In this document: piece by piece, positions 12,660 to 23,739 of the stretch
Layout: each line of letters starts with the position of its first letter
Position numbering within the stretch: the stretch's first letter is position 1
Source: Tanypteryx hageni
Lineage: Eukaryota; Arthropoda; Insecta; Odonata; Petaluridae
DNA: 64,000 nt
Assembly: GCA_028673005.1 (NCBI GenBank)
Contig: CM054116.1
Span: forward strand, 80,054,572-80,118,571
Direction: 5' to 3'
Made by a program: the position numbers and the translations under genes
The notes under the pieces: model-generated
Database searches by the model: none
What the model was told of the DNA's origin: nothing
What the model saw: the letters and a program-made list of their open reading frames with translations, nothing else

Positions 12660-13660
12660 GTCTCCAGCACTTTCACTTTCGTATGAAACCGACTAACCCT
12701 CATATCTTCTTCCCTTCATCTCCACACTTACGCTCCCCTATTTTTATCAGCGAACCCAACCCACGCTGCCGCCACCCGCCAACCCTTCCAGCCGCCTCCT
12801 TTTTGCCCACATCCATTTTCCACCTTGCATGTACCGCGCGTTCAAATCACCGCCTCTCTCACCCTCCCATCTCACCTCACCTCTTCTTCTTCTCTTTCTC
12901 CCCCGCATTATTTCTTTCTCCGTTTAAAAAACACTCCACAGGTGAGCATCCGTTTACCGATAGACTCGCTCGCATACACGCACTAGATATGAGAGCGTTA
13001 CATATCCGCGGTCCCGCCCGCGATCTAAAGCATCCGCTTCGGCGACTTTAAAAACGACTAAAGGAGGTGGTTAGGTGGCGGTGGGCAACGCCCCTCCGCA
13101 AGCCTCCACCCGTTATCCCTCCCTTCCCTCTCACCTTCCAGAGAGAGCCGCCTCCCTGAGAGTGGAGCGAGTGTGGGGAGGCGGGAGGGGAGGTAGGGTT
13201 GGGAGGCAAGGTGCGTATAACTCTGATCCACTCCACCTCTTCTTGCGCTCGACTCATCTTCCGCCCGACTCATCTTCCGCCCTTCGCCTATCTCCGTCCT
13301 CTTTCTCTCTCTCTCTCTCTCCATCGCGCCGTATACGCTACACTCGCTTCAACCACCGCCTTTATCTCGGCCTCGTATCGGGACAATCTTTCTCGTCAAA
13401 AGGGAATAGTCCGCTCGCCTACCTCATCTTCCTTCTCCGGTCTTTTATTTCTCTTTTCATCCCCTTCAGTTCTTTGCCTTATGTGGAAGTTCTCCATCTC
13501 TCTACCTCCCCCCTTTCTTTCTCTCGACGTCTCCATCTTTCTCTTTTCTCCACTGACCCTTCTGGTCTATTCACTCTTCTCCCTTCTCTCTCTCTGTTCT
13601 GGGTCCAATTTGCAAACTCTTGGTTTGTTTTGCCTCTCAAAAGGTCGAGAGTCGCTCTGC
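12660..13660. repeat. Kilobase pyrimidine-rich tract
   Basis: The + strand is dominated by C and T, with CTCTCT runs near 13298-13322 and 13585-13600. The long overlapping frames in this interval (up to 218 codons, on both strands) are low-complexity Ser/Leu/Pro/Phe-rich translations expected from such a tract. I do not regard them as genes. The centre, about 12940-13090, is more mixed and CpG-containing. Confidence 0.75.
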
Positions 13661-14089
13661 TTCGTGTTTAAGGTTGAATGGCTTGTATGCATGCATATTC
13701 AGAGAGCGAGAGAGAGAGGGAAAAAACGCCGAGTGCAGAAAAGATTTTTCTCCGTGGTATTCATAGCAGTAATTTTTATGGAGGTGGAATGCAAAGTACA
13801 TGGTACTCGGTTGGTTTTATGTTACGTAGGCAGGAGATTTTCATTAGACCTATAATTTTGTCAGGGTAAATTTTTATTCATATGAATGCGATTAAAAAAA
13901 TTGACCCATAATAACTCAGAAATGAATAATCGATCTCACCTTATGTATTACTTGAAGCCAACCGATTAATCAAGCAACTCTTGTAGCCGTAAAACGTAGG
14001 AATAGAAAATATGGCTTACTCGACCGTTTCATGGCTACATGAATTTCTTAGGTCAACTATTGAATGCTCTCTTAGTTGTAAAACTAGTA

Positions 14090-14310
14090 TAAAGCCCGTC
14101 AATATGACGGGAAGGAATATATTATTTATTATTTAACTTAAAATCTCGTACTGAGACAATAATGTGGCCTCGATTTTGACAATGGCATGGTTGTCAAGGA
14201 AAATGGGAAATAGAAATTATCTACTGGATTTGAACCCGGGTCTTTTTTGAGGATTTTCTTTTAGCCTATGACAATCCTGAGGAAAAATGAAGTCTACAAA
14301 GTTTGGTTGA
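14090..14310 (-). mobile_element. tRNA-derived SINE, copy 2
   Basis: Read on the minus strand, TAGGCTAAAAG near 14265 sits in the A-box position and GACCCGGGTTCAAATCC near 14226-14242 is a good B box. The body contains CCTTGACAACCATGCCATTGTC followed by an ATCGAGGCC block, also found in the copy near 31270. The left end carries a perfect CCCGTCA-ATA-TGACGGG hairpin at about 14096-14112. T-stem pairing is poor, so a functional tRNA is excluded. Boundaries are approximate. Confidence 0.55.
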
Positions 14311-17300
14311 CTTGTCTGAAGAAACGGCTGAGATATTGAGCGTTATTAACAAAGTGACCAAAAGAATAAGGGTTTTATAATGTGTTGATTCTCTCATATT
14401 TTGGCCTGCTAATCAGTTTCTATTTCCACAACAATCTGATGTTTAATTTCCATTGTAATGTATCCTAGATGGTTTTGAACAATGCTATCTTTAAAATCGT
14501 TTATTTATAACGAATTTTTAACATTTTCCATTAGTTTACTTTTCTAATGTTATTTTTAAAGCTAACTTTCAATAACTTTCAGCATTTATTTATTTTTTAT
14601 TTATTTGTGGACGATTGATGCATCTTGGGTGCAGCTAACAAACCTTGTTTTTAATTCGCTTCATCGATATTGTTAGACAGGCTCACTTATTTTACCCCCA
14701 CGCGAACGGTTTTCTAGCTCCTGATCTTTTCTGCACGTTTTCGCTGCTTTAATTAATTTTCGCCGCTTCCAACGTCTCGAACGTCGATTCCGATGAAACT
14801 GGATATTGCGACACGCCTACTCAGCATGTGGGTGGCGTCCCTTCTTCCAAGTCGCGACAATTATTGCTCTCGCCTGCGGGAGGCGTTAACCGTTCACAGA
14901 CACGAGAATCTTCTAGCACTCCGAGTGAGAAATAAGGCCGGTTGTATGGAGCGGTCGCAGTTTCCCTTCCCTTTCTATCCCTCCATCCCGTCTCTCTCCA
15001 CCCTTGTACCACTCTCTTCCAACTTGTCATTATGTTCCAACCTCATTTGTTTCTATTTATTTCCCTAAAGGTCAGAGAAAATTGCGCATTTTACATCGTC
15101 TTGGAATCTCCTCAGAGTGGGCGAGGACTCGGAGCTGGAGAAGTGAGGGAGAACCCACACTTTGAGAAAAATCCGCTTCGGTTGGGAGGAGTCTCCGAGA
15201 AGACAAAAGAAAAAGGATTGGTTGTGTCTCTATCCTCAGGCGGTACATAATTGAGGAAACGAAAGTCGAGAAAATTATTCGAGCTCTTGGGAAAAAGGTC
15301 TCTCGAAATATCGACTTATCGATATGTTTCGCAACCACTTCTTATGGATTTTTTATTCGTCTTGCCCTCCGCAGGATGGTCGTTATATGTTCATATTGTG
15401 TTTGAGAAAGAGGATACCCATTGTGAATGCATTTTTTCCAGTCCCGTAACCTATGTTACACGAGAAAATACCGCGCACGCCCTTTCGGGACATGTCGACC
15501 TGTTGCCGTCATATTTAAATTTATGGAGAGGAAAACATGGCTGCTCCCTATTGCCGGGGACGCTACGCTTACATTGTTTGATAAAAATATTTCGATTAAT
15601 ATTTTTACTTTTTATGACGTATTAATCAAGAAGGTTGTAACACTTGGATCTATATTGAGATAGCATATAAAAATTCATTTGTGAATGATTATTCATCATT
15701 CATTCATTATTGGAAATAAATGCGTAGCTTTGGTATGCAATTCGAACAAAGACATATATTTAAGCACTTTTTCGATTTATTATTTATTGTATTTAAATTA
15801 TTTTTTAATTTTATAAATGAATAATAATTGTGAAAAGTTAATATTACATTAGCGGCGTATATTATTAGGAATGGTATGACCGGAAAAAACACAAAGCTTA
15901 GAAGCATTTAAATATCTTTTAATATCAAAGATTAAGCCCCAATCTGCTATATTTATTTGATATGCTAACCATTACTCGGTTTTTTTTGGATGACCAGTTT
16001 TGTAATAATAAAAAATTCCTTCCATATAACTACTTGTCCAAAGTTGAACAACCTTTCTAATTTAAATAAAAGTTTCTTGGTGAGTGATCTGTTTTCAGCA
16101 AGGAGGAAATATAGGAGTCGGATGTTCCTTTAAATTGCTTTAAAATTGAAAACGATCTGAACTAAAATAAGAAAAAAACTCCGCTAATTACCATTGCGAG
16201 ACTGAAGTCGTTAAAGTATCACATCTCGTTTTGAGCGTCATTTAATGAACTGCGTTCGAAATTGCGGATCTTCATACCGAGTAAGAAGAATATAAGAGCG
16301 CTCTGAAGTTTCATTAGTGTCGGAACTCATGGAATTATTTGTCAGGAGAGAGACAAGGAGCATATAGATTGGATTAGTAAACAAATGTAACTTACGGAAA
16401 GTTAAGTAATAAATTCTGATTATCGAAAGTTCATTTGATCGCAATAAAAACAAATCGTTGTATCTTTAACAAAGTAATAAAGCACTGCCCTTTACTGCAT
16501 CTAAAAAGCCGCGAATAATCCATTTTTTCTCTGAGATTAGAAAAACTTTTTAATCTCATAGTTAGGAGTTAGATTTTTCATTAGAAGTATGTTCTAGTTT
16601 ATTTGTTGTTAATATGAATCAATATTGTAGAATTTTACTTCATTTTCAATGCGTAACGTTAATTTTTAATCATTTGTCTTGCGATGTAATTGGGATAAAT
16701 ATTCAGCTAGATAAGTCTAGGGAACTTACCAATGGTGATTAATTATATGAAGAATGATTTGGTGTGGATATCTGGCTAATGGCAAAAAGGGTAATCGAAA
16801 TGAAATCGTTGTTCTCTCTCTCAAGAAACTTTTTAGTAATTCTCCGCAATGAATATATTGTCTAATTTAATTCTTTTGCTGCATCTCATCATTAAAAAAT
16901 AGCGTACAAGCATGACAAGCTCCTTAATCGGTCTATATGAGTTAATTACTCTACCGTTTTGTCTTTTACAAGTGAATGTTGCTGAAAAAGTCGTTCAATT
17001 AAGCTTTTAGAATTCTCTTAACAATTAAACATGGCGATATGAATTTCTAAGATGAGAAATGACCACGCATAATCTTTAATTGAAATGGTGGTCATTAATA
17101 TTACAACAAGAAAAGGGCAATTTTTCGGGAGAAGAATTTAAAAATAGACACGATTACTTATTGTCGAGAGAAAAAACTGCTCTATCGTTTCTCATATTAG
17201 CGCGTAATTAGATATCTCGCCTGTAGATCGAGAGACTCGGTATAAAACTACGGGCCACGCACCACTCAATCGCAAAGTCACCCTTTTATTCGAACGCTTT

Positions 17301-17340
17301 CGCTCTTAATTACCTCTAACTTAACGCGTTTCCATCAATT
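14311..17340. other. AT-rich sequence without recognisable genes
   Basis: There is a moderately GC-rich patch at 14770-15560 with several overlapping frames of 64-124 codons. None shows a known domain or a convincing exon boundary. The rest is AT-rich and apparently unique. Confidence 0.5.
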
Positions 17341-18000
17341 GTTTGCTCGTTGCCTCTCCCCTCGGAATCCGCATGCCTTCCTTTCCGTTCTTTCATTTCA
17401 CTTTCGCCTCTGTTAAATTCACTCCCTCCTTGACCTCAACTCTTCATTCTCCGTCCATCTCACCCTTCCTCCCTAACCCTCCTCCACCCTCAGCCCTTCC
17501 CCCCTTCGTCCAGACAACCCTTTTGCATCATTGGCCTGAGCGACTGGCGCCTTCCCATCATCACAGGCCGTTAGTTCTTTAAACTCTCTAAGGCTCATCA
17601 TTCTGTCTCCCACCCTCTCTCTCCATTCTTAAAGTCTCCACCCCTCCCTTAACAGTCCTTCCTCTCTTCAACATTTCTCGCCACTCAACCCCACAGGCAT
17701 CCTGTCTTTGACCAACCACTCGCCTAACCCAACCAACCTCCTCTGCTCCTTCTATCTTCCTTTCCTCTGTTCTCTATCCGTCCTTTTTATTTCACCTTCA
17801 CTTTTTTTACGCTTCCAGTTACATGCGCCGTTCTCTCTCTGTCATTGTCATTTGTTCTTCTCTTTTCCGCCGCTCCCTTTATTCCTCCATATTAGATGGA
17901 CTCTTAGTCTGAATCCTGTCCTAATAAATATATTTATATTTTTATCTATATCCATCTCTCAGATCCCTTAGATAATTTTTCTTCTGACGGCTAGCCTCCA
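17340..18000. repeat. Pyrimidine-rich tract
   Basis: The + strand is again C/T-dominated with many TTCCTCC and CTCTCT runs. The frames at 17343-17582 and 17708-17971 are low-complexity products of this composition. Confidence 0.65.
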
Positions 18001-18089
18001 TCTCTTCATATCCTATTCCTACTACTACTAGCCTCATTTCTCTGCCTTTAAGGATTTTCTCCACTTATATTTCTTCTCTTCTTGTTTTT

Positions 18090-18790
18090 AGGCGTTCTTT
18101 ACCAGCGAAGCGGTAATAGCGGAACGCCTTATGGGCACGTCTGGTCCGTCCGTCCGTCGTAACTTTCATCTCATAAACTGCTGGGCGGATTTTAATTTAA
18201 CTAAGTATGAGTGATTGTTATTAAAAACAATTATCACCCAATTGTGGTTTTCAACTGAATCTGTCAATTAGAATTTCCACTTTACATAATTACTTCAATA
18301 AACTTATACTCGTATCTCGTTAAATTTCATCCGTTAAGCAACAATGAAATATCAAACTTTTATCTCCCTAGCTCTTATATGATCTGTAAGGTATAGATTT
18401 AAAAAAATATTCGGATAGTGAACAACATTTACTACTAGATGGTTCGGAGACCACATAATTACTAGTTATAGTTTCGGAGATTAAAATTCGAGAAAATCCC
18501 GAGTAAAGCATCACATATTTTGTTTACATCGATCGCGAAGACGGTTCTCCCAGCAAGCAACAATTAAAAATTCATATATTTCTCTCCCATTCTCTTATAT
18601 TATCTGTGAGGTATAGATTAAAAAATTTATTTGGATAGAGATCAACATTTTCTACAAGATGGTTTCCGAGACTATTGTTTCGGGGATAAAAATTTGAGAA
18701 TCGTCTAATCTTTCGAAACCGTTCCATACGTATTTCCCATTAAGAACGCCTTTGAAATCTCTGTGTATTTCATTTATGGAGTATACTTTT
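18090..18790 (+). repeat. Dispersed repeat family A, copy 1, with internal duplication
   Basis: A unit of about 150 bp occurs twice in direct orientation, at about 18340-18495 and 18557-18705. Both copies share a GCAACAAT start, a TCTTATAT-ATCTGT-AGGTATAGATT core, and a GATGGTT...GTTTCGG-GAT-AAAATT end. The tail at about 18735-18775 (AAGAACGCCTTTGAAATCTC) is shared with the inverted copy near 48.6 kb. A TCCGTCCGTCCGTC run lies at about 18150-18163. The superfamily is not recognised; I found no transposase or RT coding sequence. Confidence 0.7.
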
Positions 18791-18989
18791 CCATCTTGTT
18801 GTTTTTTCCATCTATTCCTACGCGCCGTACAATTTTGTTCCATCGCAATAACTTTCCTTCGGTATTTCTTCTACTAATTTTTATCCCTTTTATTATCTCT
18901 ATTATTTCTTCTTACGCTTGAGAGCTTCCATCTTTCCTTATCCCTGATTCCTGCTTTCTAGTCTTTCTCGTCACTCTTCTCTCTTTCTA

Positions 18990-19250
18990 GTCCAACCTAA
19001 TTTGTCTCTCCTCTTCTCTCCTCTCCATTTCTTATTCAGTTTTCTTTCCTCTCTCCCGTCTCATATTCTTGCTTCTCTTTTTTCTAATGCACGACTCTCC
19101 TTTCCATCCATATTCTTTTCTCACCTTTCTTCTCCATCTCCCTGCTCCATCTCCCTGTCGTTACATCAACCTCGCTCCGTTTCTTCTTCCTCCTCTCTCC
19201 ATCTCTCCTTTACTCCGCCCATCGCCGTTTTACCGCTCCCATTTATAATG
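18990..19250. repeat. Pyrimidine-rich tract
   Basis: The + strand is C/T-rich. The 100-codon frame at 19002-19304 is Ser/Leu/Pro-rich low-complexity sequence and not a credible gene. Confidence 0.6.
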
Positions 19251-19842
19251 GACCCTCTACCCTGGCCACATAATTGCACCTCTCGTGGGGCTGTTTTGTC
19301 ATAATGCCAAACACGGCCGAGCCAGATGGTGGCCGATTCCCCCCTTGCATTATCCGTCGCATCCGCTTTTCAGTGCCGCTCCTTACGTCACGCCTTCCAT
19401 GTTATGCCGTCGACACGGACGAGGAGCAGCGCGGGTTTTACCTCTCGCCTCTCCAGGCGATCAGACATGCACTTCATGACTTGTCACGACGGCATATATG
19501 CACCCTTTAAAGACGTGTTTCGCCTTCTTTCTTTCTCGGCGACAACAATTTTTGTGGATGGGCTCCGAAACACTTCGCTGCGTGTTAAGGTGAGTTTAGA
19601 GTCAAAACGAAGAGGAATGAGAGAATTATCTGCTGTGAATGTCTCTTATTGCGATCTCATAGGGTTCTATTAAAGCTATAACATAAAAACGGCTGATAAA
19701 AGCAGACTTGTATTTGTAAACATTTAGTTTCGGATTTCCGCATTTGCCTGCAATATGCCGCTGATAACACTAATACACGTTAGTAATGAGCAGAGTTCTG
19801 CACTGTAAAGAAATTGAACAAAACTCAAAAATGAGGATTCTG

Positions 19843-20275
19843 AAGTCTTTTGTATGGTCGGATTTACTATAATGGCGTGAGAATTGGACCCTGCGGACAG
19901 AATTAGAAAATATAATTATAGCATTTGAATTTTGGTGTTACAAATGAATTGTGTATCGCGGAAAGAGGGAATAATTTGTCATTGCTAAAAAGAATGAAAT
20001 ATAATAGAGAAAAAGTGCAAACGAGTTTTGCAGAAAGGAAAATGAGAGACTTGGGATATTTATAAGAATTGCAAAAGATCTTCCACAGCTAAAAATGTTA
20101 ATTGGAGGAAAGGTTGAAGCGCCGAGGCCGAGAGGAAGATGATGGAAGGAATATACAGATTCCATTATCAGGTGGAAAAGGAACCTGAAGGAAATCGTAA
20201 GAACCTCACAAAAGCGAGGGGTTGTTATCCAACTTCGGTAGCGTAGAGGCCACCTGGTGGTAGTAGTAAGCGGCA
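19843..20275 (+). pseudogene. RTE/CFDP2-type LINE ORF2, C-terminal remnant
   Basis: One frame starting at 19843 reads KSFVWSDLL, stop, WRENWTLRTELENIIIAFEF and then WCYK. This matches the block typical of RTE-type non-LTR elements (often annotated as craniofacial development protein 2-like), usually of the form FVWS...GcEtWTLrk...EaFEmWCYR. Further on the same frame gives LIGGKVEAPRPRGR and WKEYTDSII, matching the LeGKveGkRpRGRpr block near the ORF end. At least seven in-frame stops interrupt it, and the RT catalytic core is absent. It is a 5'-truncated, dead copy. The GGTGGTAGTAGTAAG at its end may be the degraded 3' tail. Confidence 0.8.
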
Positions 20276-22099
20276 TCTGCTGTGTATGTTCTGATAATCT
20301 ATAAACTCGAATCGCCGAAACAATTTCACCTTTGTCTCCGACTCGAGGGCGAAAAGTAGGGTGACATGTTATACGTCACGTGATTTTCTCATCTCTCATT
20401 TCTCGTATGAATCGCCCATTTTTTTGCACGCGCCTACGGCACACCATCCTAATCTCCAACAACCCAAGAGAAACTGAACTAATTTCTTTGTTTTTTTGAG
20501 GTTTTATTTCAAACAAATTATCGATTGTTTCTCTCCCTTAATCCTGTTCTCGTCAGATCTCGCTTTCTTTCTCTAAGGCTTAATTTTCGCGTGGTGGCGC
20601 TGTTCTCGGTCTTTTCCTAAATGAGCTGATAGTGATTACGACAGGTGATTAATGAGGGAGGCGGCGCAAAAAAATGGATGCCTTCCCGAGGCGGGGAACG
20701 ATCTCGAGCTGGATGAAAGGAGGGATTGAGTTACAACTCTCCCGCGCATTGCGCTAATGAGTTTTAATGATTCTTTTTTCCTTATTTTTTGGTCGCTTCG
20801 ATTCTTTTCATGACCGTCAGAGGCTTCCAAAGCCATTCCTCGGAGGTGTATTTATCATAAAGCTGGCCGTTGCATTTCGTTTTTTTTTCCTTTTCTACGG
20901 CGTTTGCCAAGATGATGATTAATATCGTGCCGAGATGAATGCGACACGAAATTTCCGTTCTCTCTCAAGCTTTAATTATTTGAACGAATAAATGAAACTG
21001 TCGGTTCGAAATGTATGAATATTCTTTAGTATTCATTGGTGTTGTGTAGTTGTGTGATTTGTCATTTTCATTTTTTTAAATGAAGAAATTTTTAATTAAA
21101 ACCGTCTGTTTATGTTTATATTTGGATATAAATTAATTTGTATAAAATCATTACCTATATATGCCAACTATTTCCGTTTAAAACAGATGATATTTTTATG
21201 TGGAATTTATGAGGAAATTATGGTTTCGATAAATGTTTACTCACGAAAAGTCAGAAGAGCTATTTATTTCATTGAAGCTTGTAAATTGGACGTGATACTA
21301 CGTTAATTATTTTCACCGTCAACCTGTTATTTTACTGTTGTGTGATTGTAAGAGTAATATGAATATATAATCCGACCACTGATATTTAACGTTTGAAATT
21401 AATAAAAGAACTTTTGTGACATTTGCACTTCTTGATTATGTATAATATAGTTTGTCAACTAAAAATAATTTAACCGTAAATTACGCTGGGCTTTGATGTT
21501 ACATACCCGCCCCTTTTTAAAGCAGAATTTAACCGGAACATTATAATCAGTACATTTTCCTAAACCTCTTTATAAAAGAACTGTCAAGACCTCCGCGGAA
21601 TTAATCACAAAATGCAGTGATAAATTACTCGGATTATTTTATTTATAATTATGCATTACTTCGTTCGATTGTATTTTGATATTTTTAGCTTGAGAACTCA
21701 AGCGGGTAGATGAGAATTTCATTACTGAAACCTTAGTACATATCTCTTTCTAGAGACGGTAGAACGAATTTTAGGTCAGTGGAAATGTTTCTATATATTT
21801 AAGGAGTAGAGTAGTGTGCGCAGTTGTGGCAGATATCATAAGAAATCCATTTACATTCATAACTTCATCTTAAAACAGTTCCGGTAAATTCTGATTGTCT
21901 AGTGCATTTATCTCTAAAAGAGGGTGGGTTCTTAAATAAGTCGATCGCGGAAATATATTACGACGCATACAACGTCGGTTAATTTTTATCTAGAACTGAA
22001 TATCCACGAAGTTTTACCGTACTCGGTAGCTCGTTCCGACGATGGAACATAATCTATCTGAGTCACGTAAAATGTAGCAGAAGAAGAGTGATAGATGAT
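20276..22099. other. AT-rich sequence without recognisable genes
   Basis: Mostly unique AT-rich DNA. The 20500-20880 part is more GC-balanced, with a 66-codon minus-strand frame of no recognised family. Nothing else supports a gene. Confidence 0.5.
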
Positions 22100-22880
22100 A
22101 AACGTTGCTTAAACTCCTCTATCTCTCCCACCCATCCCCTATTGGCCATAAAAGGGGGATTTGGTCTATTGATGCGGACAAAATCCGGCGATAGCGAAGT
22201 ACGACAGATGACAAACGACGCTCGGTCGCTCAGTCGTGTCAGCGCGCATAGACGATTGCTAAGAGGCTGCAAGAAAGGCGGGAGCGAGGAGCGGAGGTCG
22301 CCTCACGACCGACGGTGGTAACCATCAAGCCTTTTTAATCTCAATCCTCGGGGCATAGAAGTGGACAGAGATATGCGGGGAAGAATGGCGATGAAAGTAG
22401 AAGAGCGCGAAATTCTCGCGTTTCAACATACTTTTCCGCGACGAGATAATCGGGTCGAGTGGGAGAAGAACATCCGAACGCGCGCATTCTTTCATTATTA
22501 TCGCGATAAATGAGTAATGATGTGATGAAGTCTTCGAGTCTCATCGAGCCGAGTTGACACACTCGGGCGAACGCGGGATTGCGGAGGTATGGCGAGATAG
22601 AGGAGGGAGGGAGAGAAAAGCGCTCGTTTGAATTCGCCCACGCCTCTCGCTTCGCGTAAATGCAACGGCGAACCCCCTGCGGCGGCGCCGTGGGCGTCAC
22701 GGCGATGTCGTTCTCTCTCTCTCTCTCTCTAGCCCGACAATGGAAGGCCGAGCCGCGAAACCACTCGTTTTTTTCAACTCTCGAATGCGTCGCATCCACG
22801 TGTCCCTCGGGTCTTTCTCTTTCCGTCTTTGTCCCCTTGCCGGTCGGTGGTTTGGATTTCTAAGGGATAGGTTGGAACTA
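22100..22880. other. CpG-rich stretch, possible regulatory or promoter-like DNA
   Basis: By eye this region is rich in CpG and clearly more GC-rich than its surroundings. It contains a CT run at about 22710-22730. The longest frame is 152 codons on the minus strand (22341-22799), of no recognised family. The region could be an unmethylated promoter-type island or simply a compositional patch leading into the minisatellite that follows. Confidence 0.3.
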
Positions 22881-22969
22881 GCAAGAGAACCAAGGAGACT
22901 AGGGAAAGAGTATGCGAAAGAGGCGATGAGAGATTAAGGAGAATCGGAAGAGAGTGAAGAGAACGAAAA

Positions 22970-23455
22970 AGTTGCGGAAAGGGAACGGGAAAGGTGCGGA
23001 AACGGAACGGGAAAGGCGCGGAATGATAACGGAAAATGTGCGGTAAAAGTACGGGAAAAGAATGGAAAAGGTGAGGGAAGGAAACAGGAAAGATGCAGGA
23101 TGGGAATATGAAGGTTGAGGTAAGGGAACGGGAAAGGTGCAGGAAGAGAATAGGAAAGGTGCTACGAGGGAACGGGAATGTTGCAGGATGGGAACGTGAT
23201 ATTTGCGGAAAGGGAACGGGAAAGGTGCGGGAAGAGAACGGGAAAGGTGGGACGAGGGAACGGGAATGTTGCAGGAAAGGAACGTGAAGGTTGCGATAAG
23301 GGAACGGGAAAGGTGCGGGAAGAGAACGGGAAAGGTGCGACGAGAGAACGGGAAAGGTGCTACGAGGGAACGGGAAAGGTGCGGGAAGAGAACGGGAAAG
23401 GTGCTACGAGGGAACGGGAAAGGTTCGGGAAGAGAACGGGAAAGGTCCGGTATAG
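22970..23455 (+). repeat. 22-bp purine-rich minisatellite
   Basis: About 22 tandem copies of a 22-bp unit of the form AAGGGAACGGGAAAGGTGCGGG. The left part is degenerate and the right part (about 23200-23450) nearly perfect. The right part alternates units starting AAGAGAACGG with units starting GAGGGAACGG, giving a 44-bp higher-order pattern. Because 22 is not a multiple of three, every forward frame cycles through the same 22-residue Gly/Lys/Arg/Glu peptide every 66 bp. The forward frames are open only because the strand is purine-rich. Confidence 0.9.
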
Positions 23456-23718
23456 GTGGCGAAAGAGAACATAGTGTTGCAACAGAAAGGAAACGTTAAA
23501 ATAACCAAGAGGAGGGGCGTAGAAGATAACCTGGGGAAACCGAGAGGAAAATGTGATAAACCGGGAAAGGATCAAAGTGAAACATTTCTATCTTGGCGGT
23601 GTGTTTGTGCATTTGTTTGGATGGTTGGATAGATAGAGGCGACGGTGCAGTTAATCTGTCGCGAGTGTGCACGTGTTTCTATCACGATTCGAGCATGTTT
23701 TGTCACACTTGATGCGAT

Positions 23719-23739
23719 TATCTATCTATCTATCTATCT
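23719..23739. repeat. (TATC)n microsatellite
   Basis: About five tandem TATC units. Confidence 0.9.

Noticed and set aside
13075..13855. Open frames of 198 and 218 codons on the + strand
   Set aside because: They overlap in different frames within a pyrimidine-rich tract and translate as Ser/Leu/Pro/Phe low-complexity sequence, as expected where stop codons are rare.
14226..14290. Possible functional tRNA gene on the minus strand
   Set aside because: The B box is good, but the T stem pairs at only about three of five positions and no acceptor stem is evident; it fits a SINE head better.
19938..20276. 112-codon minus-strand frame
   Set aside because: It is the antisense shadow of the RTE-like LINE remnant on the + strand.
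22341..22799. 152-codon minus-strand frame in CpG-rich DNA
   Set aside because: No recognisable domain, no splice context, and part of it crosses a CT microsatellite; the high GC content alone makes long frames likely.
23178..23499. 98-codon Gly/Arg/Glu-rich repeat proteins
   Set aside because: The forward frames through the 22-bp minisatellite are open only because the strand is nearly pure purine plus CG; there is no start context or flanking coding sequence.
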